Assembly (NCBI RefSeq): GCF_026012015.1
Contig: NZ_BRXR01000001.1
Location: 62,001-126,000 of the forward strand
Direction of reading: 5' to 3'
Origin: Clostridium omnivorum
GTDB lineage: Bacteria; Bacillota; Clostridia; Clostridiales; Clostridiaceae
DNA: 64,000 bases
A program made the position numbers and the translations under genes. Below are positions 27,017 to 35,407 of this stretch, one piece after another (the first letter of the stretch is position 1; the number at the start of each line of letters is the position of its first letter). Under the pieces are notes generated by a model, which worked only from the letters and a program-made list of their open reading frames with translations, ran no database searches and was not told where the DNA came from.

Positions 27017-28387
27017 TTAAAACACCTCATTCCTTTTAAACTCCTCTAGATACGTTGCATAAATTAGATTAATTGTAAACCATACAACATAAACATTAAA
27101 TAGACCTATGAAGAAATATGCTGCTAATATTGAGTACAGCACTACCTTGTATGAATAATCATAGTTAATATTTTGGCTTATTTTTTTGAAAGCAACAATA
27201 ACAAGTAAAGTGAAAACTGCAAAACCTAATATTCCATTTTCAGCATATAACTGCAAATAAGAATTATGCATATCTCGAGGATAATTAGTTCTTTTATAAA
27301 ATCCTGTATTGTACTTGGCATTATCGTTACCAACACCTAAAAGAAGTGTTTTAATATTTTTTGTATTCATTGTTAAAGAATCTCTCCAAACCTCCATTCT
27401 CTCATTTGAGGAAATTCTTTTTTGTTCTATTACAGCTGAAAACTTTTTATATACAAATGGTGATATTAGTAAAAACAACAATATTATTGGAATTCCAAAC
27501 CTTAACATATACTTTTTATTAAAATATTTTTTAATGCTAGTGAAATTAATAAATTTATATCTAAAGATTAATAGTATCCCAAAACCAAGCGCAATAAAAG
27601 TTCCAAAAGATACAGTTAATATAAATGCTAAAATGCAAATTGGAATAATCGCTTTTTCAAATTTATTTAAAGACTTAAACTTTGAGATACTTATTAAAAT
27701 ACCTGGCAAGATAAATGATGCATAATAATTTGGATCTTCTGAAAAATGTAATCTAATAAAGCTTCCTGTTGGAATTACATTAAAATACTGATCCCATACA
27801 TTAAAAAATTTCAATAAAATTAATAAAGTAATTCCCAATATACTAAATACTAATGAGGACTTTATAAATAATTTGTCTGTTATAAACTTTCTTTTCTCGA
27901 AGTCAATAGATAGATAATAAATAGCTAAAAATAGGTAAACTGCTATAGCAAAAGCAAAAACAATAATTATTCTATAGGAATCCCACTTATTTATTGAATT
28001 CAAGGTTGAAGAAACAAACATAATTAAAACTAGTATCACATTTAGAAAAAAGTATTTATCCTTTATTACAATTTTTGCTTTTCTTACAATATCCAATCTT
28101 TTAATTTTAAATATGATTTGTGATAAAACTAAAACAAGAAATAACACATGGTTTACTCTAATATAGCTATATACCACAAAGTTAAATTTAATTAAAAAGC
28201 TAAACAATATGAATACTATAGCTGCATCTATTGGCTCATAAATACTTATTATATAGAAGGATAGTAAGAATACTACAAACAGTACAGCTTTAATATTATC
28301 ATTAAACACATAATTAAAGTATACTGGCGATATACCTAGTAAAAACAATAATAACACTATAGCTGTTGATTTTAAATTTTGTTTCAT
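27017..28387 (-). CDS. O-antigen ligase/polymerase family membrane protein (Wzy-like, first copy)
   Basis: About 456 residues with eleven or twelve membrane helices. The Wzy_C-type external loop carries NTKNIKTLLLGVGNDNAKYN and MHNSYLQLYAENGILGFAVF. It probably polymerises the repeat unit flipped by the Wzx encoded two genes upstream. The frame begins with an ATG at 28402 that lies on the GGAGAG ribosome site; ATG 28387, seven bases after it, is chosen. Confidence 0.85.
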   Translation of the reverse strand: MKQNLKSTAIVLLLFLLGISPVYFNYVFNDNIKAVLFVVFLLSFYIISIYEPIDAAIVFILFSFLIKFNFVVYSYIRVNHVLFLVLVLSQIIFKIKRLDIVRKAKIVIKDKYFFLNVILVLIMFVSSTLNSINKWDSYRIIIVFAFAIAVYLFLAIYYLSIDFEKRKFITDKLFIKSSLVFSILGITLLILLKFFNVWDQYFNVIPTGSFIRLHFSEDPNYYASFILPGILISISKFKSLNKFEKAIIPICILAFILTVSFGTFIALGFGILLIFRYKFINFTSIKKYFNKKYMLRFGIPIILLFLLISPFVYKKFSAVIEQKRISSNERMEVWRDSLTMNTKNIKTLLLGVGNDNAKYNTGFYKRTNYPRDMHNSYLQLYAENGILGFAVFTLLVIVAFKKISQNINYDYSYKVVLYSILAAYFFIGLFNVYVVWFTINLIYATYLEEFKRNEVF

Positions 28388-28401
28388 TCTATATCTCTCC
28401 A

Positions 28402-29169
28402 TTAGTTCATTTTTTTTACGGTCTTATAAAGCAAATATAACGCTAATAGTGTATATAACGCTACATAACCAAGATATAATAATAATACAATTAACTTGAT
28501 TGGATAAATTAAATCAACTATAAAGACAACAGTTAAAATAACTACTAATACACTATCATCTGCTAATATATTAATTATTGTTTTTAATATAGATTTTTTC
28601 TTTATAGAACTTTTTTCATTATTTTCACTTATTTCATTATCAACATTATATCTGCTGTTCCCAGCATTTTTAGTTTTTGATATTGTTAGATAATATAAGT
28701 CCTCAAATAGTCTCAAATATATCATTATCAAGAAACTAAAAAATGATAAGTATAGAAGGAACTTATTTGAATATTGTACATAATTGTAAATGCCTAATCC
28801 CATTAATATTCCAGGATTAACTATATAGTGACCTAGTGAATCAAGATATATTCCAAATATACTTGACTTCTTCCTATACCTAGCTACTTCTCCATCTACA
28901 GCATCGAGTATTAACCAAAAATGAAGTAAAACAACACCAATAAGAGCATAACTAGATTTTCCAAAGAAGAGTAATCCATCTCCTATAGCACCAATAACAA
29001 TAAATGAAAATGTAACAAAATTAGCAGATAAATTAGTAAATCTAACAATTAAGTAGGTTAAATATATTGATATATACCTAGAAAAATAAATACCATACCA
29101 TGATTCACCTGCTGAATGAATTACTGGTTTTTGACATATCGTTCTTAAATCTTTTATGGTTTCTTTCAA
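28402..29169 (-). CDS. CDP-alcohol phosphotransferase family protein with altered last motif residue
   Basis: 255 residues with about six membrane helices. The CDP-alcohol phosphotransferase motif D-x2-D-G-x2-A-R-x8-G-x3-D-x3-D is present at about residues 89-114, but the last aspartate, thought to be the catalytic base, is a histidine (DSLGH). The family moves an alcohol phosphate from CDP-alcohol to an acceptor with loss of CMP. CDP-ribitol made by TarI/TarJ from the same operon is an attractive donor. The TTG start at 29169 has GAGGAAG upstream; the GTG at 29178 overlaps the wzx stop and lies directly on the ribosome site. Confidence 0.8.
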   Translation of the reverse strand: MKETIKDLRTICQKPVIHSAGESWYGIYFSRYISIYLTYLIVRFTNLSANFVTFSFIVIGAIGDGLLFFGKSSYALIGVVLLHFWLILDAVDGEVARYRKKSSIFGIYLDSLGHYIVNPGILMGLGIYNYVQYSNKFLLYLSFFSFLIMIYLRLFEDLYYLTISKTKNAGNSRYNVDNEISENNEKSSIKKKSILKTIINILADDSVLVVILTVVFIVDLIYPIKLIVLLLYLGYVALYTLLALYLLYKTVKKMN

Positions 29170-29174
29170 AACAA

Positions 29175-30605
29175 TCACTTCCTCTTAACTTCATTATAAG
29201 TATTTACTAATTCTTCCCTTGAGAATATTTTCAATGCAAAGCACGCAATACAAGCAATTACTAATACAATCATGCCCTTTATAAATATGTTGGACAAAAT
29301 ATAATTTTTAATAGCTATATCTGATACAACTATTACTGCTGCAAACATAATTAACTTTAATATATTAATACCAATTGACTTGTAGTCCATTTTATATACA
29401 ACATAAAAGTGAATAACACATAAAATAAAGTTTGTTATCAAAGATGCATATGCTGCACCAATATAGTCATACTTTGGAATAAGCAGAAGATTGAAAGAAA
29501 CATTTATTATACTGCCTATTACTACTATATAAAATCTTACTTTTTGCTTATCAACTGAAGTTAGCAGAATTGCTGGCACATTACCAACAAATCTTAAAAC
29601 AACAACAAAACTTAGTATCATTAATATAGGTATTGCATTATCATATTTTGTCTTATACAGAATTCTTATAATTTGTTTACTGTTTAAAAATGTTTCTGCC
29701 GCAAAAAAAACACTTACAATCCACATAAGTTTCAAACATTTATCGTACATTGACTTCAACTTATCCTTTGAATCATGATATCTAGACATAACAGGCATCA
29801 TAACACCCATAATTGTATCAGTAACTATCATTAATGCAATAATAAGTCTTGTAGCAGACTGATAATATCCAACACTCTCATTACCCTTAAATTGTGAAAT
29901 TAAAAGCGCATCAATTTGAAAATATATAAAACTAAATAGCTGATGAAATCCAAAAGGCATTGCTCTTCTAAATAATCTATTCCACTTATCAAGTTCAATT
30001 GTAAAAGCAGAGGTAATATTCTTCTTTTTAAAAATAATGATACTTGCTATTACAGCTGCTAGCCTTGCAAGTAGATATGCTATGGCAACATACATTATAT
30101 TTTTAAACATGTATAATGCAACTAAACATAAAATTATTAGTAAACTTTGGAGCAGTATATTTAGGTAAGTTTCATACTGCATCATTTCTAAGCCCCTAAA
30201 CACATTACAATAAAACGCGAATAGGGAATTAAACATATAGGCAGCACCAGTTAAATACACAAGATATACTACATTTTTGTCGTAATGCATAAAATTAATT
30301 ATTATGCAATTAGAAACTAAAAATAATATAGATAAAAACAACTTAAATCCATATACATGTGGTAGATACTCATTAAGTTTGTCTTTATTTCTTGCAATAT
30401 CAACAACAATTAATGTGCTTAATCCGAAGTCAGCTACAATTAGTAGTAAATTTGCATAGGATTGAGCAAATGTAAAATTACCATAATCTATTGGCAAACT
30501 ATTTCTTGCTATTAAAATAGTTATAATAAACCCTGAAAACATACTAAGAAAATTAGTTAAAAACAAAAAAAATGTATTTTTTACGATATTTCTATTTTCG
30601 CTCAT
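29175..30605 (-). CDS. Polysaccharide flippase (Wzx-like, MOP superfamily)
   Basis: 476 residues with 12-14 membrane helices. The N-terminal NTFFLFLTNFLSMFSGFIIT and ARNSLPIDYGNFTFAQSYANL are typical of Wzx/RfbX repeat-unit flippases. It is expected to move the undecaprenyl-linked repeat unit to the outer membrane face. ATG 30605 with AAGGAG is chosen over the TTG at 30620. It overlaps the end of tarJ by 14 bases. Confidence 0.88.
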   Translation of the reverse strand: MSENRNIVKNTFFLFLTNFLSMFSGFIITILIARNSLPIDYGNFTFAQSYANLLLIVADFGLSTLIVVDIARNKDKLNEYLPHVYGFKLFLSILFLVSNCIIINFMHYDKNVVYLVYLTGAAYMFNSLFAFYCNVFRGLEMMQYETYLNILLQSLLIILCLVALYMFKNIMYVAIAYLLARLAAVIASIIIFKKKNITSAFTIELDKWNRLFRRAMPFGFHQLFSFIYFQIDALLISQFKGNESVGYYQSATRLIIALMIVTDTIMGVMMPVMSRYHDSKDKLKSMYDKCLKLMWIVSVFFAAETFLNSKQIIRILYKTKYDNAIPILMILSFVVVLRFVGNVPAILLTSVDKQKVRFYIVVIGSIINVSFNLLLIPKYDYIGAAYASLITNFILCVIHFYVVYKMDYKSIGINILKLIMFAAVIVVSDIAIKNYILSNIFIKGMIVLVIACIACFALKIFSREELVNTYNEVKRK

Positions 30606-31698
30606 ACAGCTCTCCTTCAAATGTCAACATAATTTTCCCCCAGTAATCCTTGCTAGCAGCAAAATCAAAGGCATCCTTCAAAACTTCTATAGAGTCAACC
30701 TCAAATCTTCTTTCACAAATAACTTTACTTAACATATCTTGAAAAAGCTTAGCTCTCATATATTCCAAAATTACTGGATATGAATGTCGTGTACTCCTGC
30801 TACTTCCTTTAATAGTAAGTCCCTTCTCCAATACATCTCTCATATTTATAGCGACGTTTTGCTCACTTACTCCCATTGAAACAATAGATCCACCTCGTCT
30901 AACAATATCAATAGCATAATTAATTGCATCACCCATGTTGTTTCCACCAACGCACTCAAAAACGTAAGTAGGATGAAATGAAGCTGCATCATAAAATGGT
31001 TCGTCGCCTCGTATATTTAATTTTTGTGCAAATTCAAACATATTCAACTTTGACTCATCTGTACCGATAATTAGCAAATTATTTGTAGGAATTTTATATA
31101 TAAATGAAAGAACGCAATACATTAAGTACCCAACAGGTCCATCACCAAAAACAACTATTCTTTCATCCCCATTTATTTTAACTTTTTTTGTTGCTTCATA
31201 GCTAACTGTTACTAACTCACTTAATGCAGCGATTTCACTTGGTACATCGTCGGGAATTTTTACTACGCATTCCTTAGGATGAACTATAAACTTTTGCATT
31301 AGTCCATCGTAACCGCTAGATATAAATATCCCATTTTCGCAATAATTCTCTCCTACTTCTTCCAGCTCACAGGCTATACAACATTCCTTTTGTTCTTTTC
31401 TATCTAAAACATAGCCTGGTATATTAGGTACTAATACTACTCTATCATTTTTGTTAAAAGCAGCATTACTTTCCTCTACTATACCAATGCCTTCATGTAA
31501 TAAAGCCATTGGTAGCTTTTTCTTTAATGCTTCTGGCCTTCTATTTCCTGTATAATATCTTAAATCTGCAGCACAAATATAGCAAAGTGTGGGCATCACA
31601 ACAATATCATTACTATCAATTTTTATATTTTTATCTCTCAGCTCAAACTTATATGGTTTTGTAAGTTGAATCACCTTATTTTTTAGTTGGTTATTCAT
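30592..31698 (-). CDS. tarJ: Zinc-dependent alcohol dehydrogenase, TarJ-like ribulose-5-phosphate reductase
   Basis: 368 residues, medium-chain dehydrogenase. Catalytic zinc ligands lie in LCYICAAD and LLHEGIG, and the structural zinc cysteines in ECCIACELEEVGENYC; the nucleotide site is VVFGDGPVGYL. TarJ reduces ribulose-5-phosphate to ribitol-5-phosphate with NADPH. The pairing with an IspD/TarI-type cytidylyltransferase two bases upstream supports this role. ATG 31698 has AAGAAGG seven bases upstream and is preferred to the longer frame start at 31719 inside tarI. Confidence 0.83.
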   Translation of the reverse strand: MNNQLKNKVIQLTKPYKFELRDKNIKIDSNDIVVMPTLCYICAADLRYYTGNRRPEALKKKLPMALLHEGIGIVEESNAAFNKNDRVVLVPNIPGYVLDRKEQKECCIACELEEVGENYCENGIFISSGYDGLMQKFIVHPKECVVKIPDDVPSEIAALSELVTVSYEATKKVKINGDERIVVFGDGPVGYLMYCVLSFIYKIPTNNLLIIGTDESKLNMFEFAQKLNIRGDEPFYDAASFHPTYVFECVGGNNMGDAINYAIDIVRRGGSIVSMGVSEQNVAINMRDVLEKGLTIKGSSRSTRHSYPVILEYMRAKLFQDMLSKVICERRFEVDSIEVLKDAFDFAASKDYWGKIMLTFEGELYERK

Positions 31699-31699
31699 A

Positions 31700-32392
31700 C
31701 TAATTACCTTCTTTTCCAAATAATTTTTTAAATAGTTCTATGTCTGATTGAGTTGTTAGTTTTATGTTATCATAACTGCCTTCAACTATTTTTACTTTTT
31801 GTCCTATTCTAAGCACCAATTTAACATCATCGGTTGTATCAGTAAAATTATCGTTTATAGCAGCTTCATGAGCTTTTTTTATAATTGAATATTTAAATAC
31901 CTGAGGAGTCTGACCATTGTACAACTCTTCTCTTCGCGGAATAAAATCTATAAATCCATCTTTTTCTTTAACTATAGTATCAGTAGCTTTTACGCAAACA
32001 TCAACTGCTCCATAATCTGCAGCTTCTAAGATTGATTTTTTAATTATATCCTCAGTAATAAATGGTCTTACAACATCATGTATTACTACTATATCAGCAT
32101 TTTTATTACTTAAGTGTTTTAATGCCATATAAGTTGATTCCTGACGACTACTGCCACCTTCTATAACAACAACATTTTTATTAAATTTAACTTTATTTAA
32201 TATCTCTTGTGCTTTACTTATATATTGCTTATTCATAACAATAACTATTTCATCAATCATACTGCACTTATTAAATTTATCAACAGTATATTCCATTATT
32301 GTTTTGTTATTAAATGTCATAAATTGTTTAGGTAAATCGATATTCATCCTTAAACCAGAACCTCCGGCTAAAAGTACCGCATAAGTTTTCAT
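31700..32392 (-). CDS. tarI: Ribitol-5-phosphate cytidylyltransferase (TarI/IspD family)
   Basis: 230 residues. The nucleotide-binding LLAGGSGLRMNIDLPKQF is at the N-terminus, and VVIHDVVRPFI and DTTDDVKLVLRIG are family motifs. IspD of isoprenoid synthesis is a close homologue, but the adjacent TarJ gene and the polysaccharide context favour CDP-ribitol synthesis. It is cytoplasmic. Confidence 0.83.
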   Translation of the reverse strand: MKTYAVLLAGGSGLRMNIDLPKQFMTFNNKTIMEYTVDKFNKCSMIDEIVIVMNKQYISKAQEILNKVKFNKNVVVIEGGSSRQESTYMALKHLSNKNADIVVIHDVVRPFITEDIIKKSILEAADYGAVDVCVKATDTIVKEKDGFIDFIPRREELYNGQTPQVFKYSIIKKAHEAAINDNFTDTTDDVKLVLRIGQKVKIVEGSYDNIKLTTQSDIELFKKLFGKEGN

Positions 32393-32399
32393 ATTATCA

Positions 32400-33299
32400 C
32401 TAACCTTTCGAACCTACTCTTTTCTCTTTAACAATCGCATTTTTTAAAATGTTTATACAACCAAGCAAAGTTATGCCAACATATACTACAAAATTTACAA
32501 TAAAGTTATGTTCAGACTTATTATATTTGTTATAGAAAATAATCATGGCTCTGTAGAACTCGTATGTTGCTTTTACACCTAATTGCTTACTTGATTCGCC
32601 TTTATAGTGAATTATGGATCCTACAGGACAATATCTAACGAGATATCCTTCCTTTTTAGCCCTCATGCACCAGTCCATTTCTTCTCCATACATAAAAAAG
32701 GTCTCGTCCAGATAGCCGATTTTATCTATAACTTCTTTCTTCATCATTAAAAATGCTCCTGAAACAGAATCCACATCACAGAATTCTTCCTCAGAAACGT
32801 AGGTAAGATTATACTTCGTAAACTTTTCATTATCTTTCATTAATTTGCTAATGCCAAATAGCTTGTAAAAAGCATCCAATGGCCTTGGTGCCATTCTTCT
32901 ACAAGCTAATTGTAGAGTACCATCAGTATTAAGTACCTTACATCCTGCAACCCCAATCTTTTTATCATTAAATAAACAATTATATACATCGAATATCACA
33001 TTACTACTTACAAGAGTATCAGGATTTAACAAAAGAACCGCTTTACCATTACATATCTTTATTGCTTGGTTGTTTGCACTAGCAAATCCTTTATTATCTT
33101 TATTTTCTATTAAGTGAAAATTATCTTTTGATAGAAACTCATTTTTTAGCATTTCACAACTATCATCAGATGAATTGTTATCAACAACATAAATTTCATA
33201 ATTTCCTTTTGTATTATCGTAAACAGAATTTAGACAATTTCTTAAAAGCTCTTTTGCATTCCAATTTACAATTATGATGCTTATATCTATATTTTGCAT
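32400..33299 (-). CDS. Glycosyltransferase, GT2 family (rhamnosyltransferase-like)
   Basis: 299 residues. The GT-A domain has SIIIVNWNAKELLRNCLNSV, VDNNSSDDS and the DxD-like LLLNPDT; SGAFLMMKKEVIDKIGYLDE and FFMYGEEMDWCMRAKKEGY complete a WbbL-type rhamnosyltransferase pattern. A C-terminal hydrophobic helix (about 265-285) may anchor it to the membrane. With rfbD in the same locus a dTDP-rhamnose donor is plausible but unproven. Confidence 0.85.
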   Translation of the reverse strand: MQNIDISIIIVNWNAKELLRNCLNSVYDNTKGNYEIYVVDNNSSDDSCEMLKNEFLSKDNFHLIENKDNKGFASANNQAIKICNGKAVLLLNPDTLVSSNVIFDVYNCLFNDKKIGVAGCKVLNTDGTLQLACRRMAPRPLDAFYKLFGISKLMKDNEKFTKYNLTYVSEEEFCDVDSVSGAFLMMKKEVIDKIGYLDETFFMYGEEMDWCMRAKKEGYLVRYCPVGSIIHYKGESSKQLGVKATYEFYRAMIIFYNKYNKSEHNFIVNFVVYVGITLLGCINILKNAIVKEKRVGSKG

Positions 33300-33314
33300 A
33301 AAAAAAGACCCCTC

Positions 33315-33965
33315 TTACTTCACACTTTTATTTTTGTACATTATAATCTTAAATTTATTATTTTTAGGATTAAGTAAATTTAAATTAACTTTGAACTCGG
33401 TCTTTTTTAATTTATCATATCCAGATACAAATGTACAGTTACTTATCAATGATATAGGGTCAGATACTAAATTTACTACTTCCCCTGTATAAATATTACT
33501 GTCTTTTGTAAAATAGGTTCCATTATACTTAAAAATAAATTTCTCGTTACTGTTATTTAATACTAAATCATCAATACTATACAGTTTTCCATTAACAGAT
33601 ATTTTGATATCCATTGTATCTCCTCTTGAATAATCATCCCTGTTCAAAATACTGTACAAGGACATAGTATTGTTCTCTGTATAGTTTAAATCCCTCAATT
33701 TAGAAGCAAATTCTTGGATATTTAGATTATCAATTAAAAAAAGAGATTTGTCCTTATTAGGACTATTTTTAGTAACTAAAAAGTAATTAAATGTAGAATT
33801 ATTATACTTAAAAAATTTGTCATTTAATTCAATATCAAATGAAGCTACTTCTTTATTTGATTCAATTGTATTCGATTTATTTTCCATTTGAGTATTTTTC
33901 AAAAATAAATAGCTAAATACTAAAATAAATGCTAAAGCTATAATATGTTTTATCTTTAATTTCAT
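33315..33965 (-). CDS. Membrane-anchored protein of unknown function in the polysaccharide locus
   Basis: 216 residues. A single N-terminal membrane helix (IIALAFILVFSYLFL) is followed by a hydrophilic, lysine- and asparagine-rich domain of about 190 residues that should face outside. There is no lipobox cysteine. I do not recognise the domain. Alternating beta-type segments such as MDIKISVNGKLYSIDDLVL suggest a beta-rich fold. ATG 33965 has GGAG six bases upstream; the earlier ATG at 33977 overlaps that site. It lies between the substrate-binding-like protein and the GT2 gene, so it probably acts on the growing or exported polymer. Confidence 0.7.
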   Translation of the reverse strand: MKLKIKHIIALAFILVFSYLFLKNTQMENKSNTIESNKEVASFDIELNDKFFKYNNSTFNYFLVTKNSPNKDKSLFLIDNLNIQEFASKLRDLNYTENNTMSLYSILNRDDYSRGDTMDIKISVNGKLYSIDDLVLNNSNEKFIFKYNGTYFTKDSNIYTGEVVNLVSDPISLISNCTFVSGYDKLKKTEFKVNLNLLNPKNNKFKIIMYKNKSVK

Positions 33966-33985
33966 TTTTTTCTCCATTCAATTGC

Positions 33986-35383
33986 CTAAAAATGATTTTT
34001 AATATTCTTAATTATAGTATCCTCAACAAATTCATAATTTGAATTATTATAAACTTTATTACTTTCCTTAACTATTTTCTGTTCATAGCATAATGGTCTA
34101 ATTAAGTTTTCATTAATCATAAGTTCACTAATCTTCTTTCTTTCCTCTGGCTTAACCTTTTGTCCAAATACACTATCTAAATCATCAATTCCTTTAATTG
34201 AACTAATATAATTTGTCTTAATAAAATTTAAAATACTATTGCTCTCACTACTCTTAAATAATATTAAATCGTAGGTATTATCCAATTTTTTAATAACAGC
34301 ATTTTCAAATTCTATACTATCTAATTCTACAATTTCAAATTTTGTTTCATTTCCAAATTTATTAACTATATAATTAATAATTGTTTTTGATTTTTCATCT
34401 TCGCCATCAATTAAAACTTTTATATTATCATTAAACTTGGCATTTTTGTATATATAATCATTTTTGTTATCATAAAATTCATAACCAGGATCATCCTCAA
34501 AGTAAATTGAATTTGTTTTATTAGCAATATTTATATCCTTATAAACACTATTAATCAATTCACCCAAATTGATTTTTTGAATAAATCCCTCTCTTTTATC
34601 ATTTTCCTTAAAAGCAGAAGTTCTATCATTAAAGGCCAAATAATAAATTGTATTAACATAAACTGGCTTCAAATTATATGTGTTCATTTGTGAAAATTCA
34701 TTTTTATATTTACTTGCATTAACTAGTTCATAATCACAATTATTATCATTTCTAAAATTAATTTTTGTATTTTTAACCTGAATTTCTACGCCATTCACAT
34801 ATATTCCTATCATTTTTGTATCTTTAATTGTTTTAATACTCTTAGTGTTCAAATTGATACTTCCGCTAAACTCCTCAGGATAAATGTGCTGTTTTGATAA
34901 TTCTTCTATAAAATTATCATCTTGTTTTTTTAAGACAAATTTAAGTTTGCTATTTGATAACTTGTCAATAGTACTAATATTATCAAAGTTTTTAAAATTA
35001 TCATGTCTTTTGAATTTAAAAGAGCTTATTACATCGTCTGCATTTATAGTATCATTGTCATTCCATTTAAACTCTTTATTCAAGTCAATCTCATATTCTA
35101 ACTTATCATTACTAACTACTAATTTATCATTTATGCCTTTTTTTATTTCTCCAGTTTTCTTATCTTTGGTGATCAAAGTTTTATAAAAAAAATCATTTAA
35201 CATACCAGAGATATAATTATCGTTTTTGCATAAACTTAATTCTGAAATTTTAAGGTTATCAACCTTTACATTAACTTCTTGCATTTTCTTATTGTCTATT
35301 ATCTTATTTATAGCTAAGAATCCAGATGAAATGATAACTAGGAAAACTAGTACTAATAAAATACAAAGCTGTTTTTTTTTCAT
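33986..35383 (-). CDS. Membrane-anchored extracellular protein resembling peptide-binding proteins (SBP_bac_5-like)
   Basis: 465 residues. An N-terminal helix (ILLVLVFLVIISSGFLA) without a lipobox cysteine is followed by an extracellular domain. The segment LEYEIDLNKEFKWNDNDTIN, then ADDVISSF, corresponds to the OppA-family pattern 'y.f.LR..vkW.DG.p.tA.Dv..s'. The C-terminal half continues a divergent two-lobe layout ending in a Glu/Lys-rich region. No ABC permease or ATPase genes are nearby. It is therefore likely a binding domain taken over for the polysaccharide pathway. Function is unknown; the SBP relation is a weak-to-moderate similarity. Confidence 0.65.
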   Translation of the reverse strand: MKKKQLCILLVLVFLVIISSGFLAINKIIDNKKMQEVNVKVDNLKISELSLCKNDNYISGMLNDFFYKTLITKDKKTGEIKKGINDKLVVSNDKLEYEIDLNKEFKWNDNDTINADDVISSFKFKRHDNFKNFDNISTIDKLSNSKLKFVLKKQDDNFIEELSKQHIYPEEFSGSINLNTKSIKTIKDTKMIGIYVNGVEIQVKNTKINFRNDNNCDYELVNASKYKNEFSQMNTYNLKPVYVNTIYYLAFNDRTSAFKENDKREGFIQKINLGELINSVYKDINIANKTNSIYFEDDPGYEFYDNKNDYIYKNAKFNDNIKVLIDGEDEKSKTIINYIVNKFGNETKFEIVELDSIEFENAVIKKLDNTYDLILFKSSESNSILNFIKTNYISSIKGIDDLDSVFGQKVKPEERKKISELMINENLIRPLCYEQKIVKESNKVYNNSNYEFVEDTIIKNIKNHF

Positions 35384-35407
35384 TGTTAGCTCCCTTTCTA
35401 GATACTT

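Noticed and set aside
31700-32392. IspD of the isoprenoid pathway
   Set aside because: Homologous, but adjacency to a TarJ-type dehydrogenase and the polysaccharide context favour TarI; kept as an alternative only.
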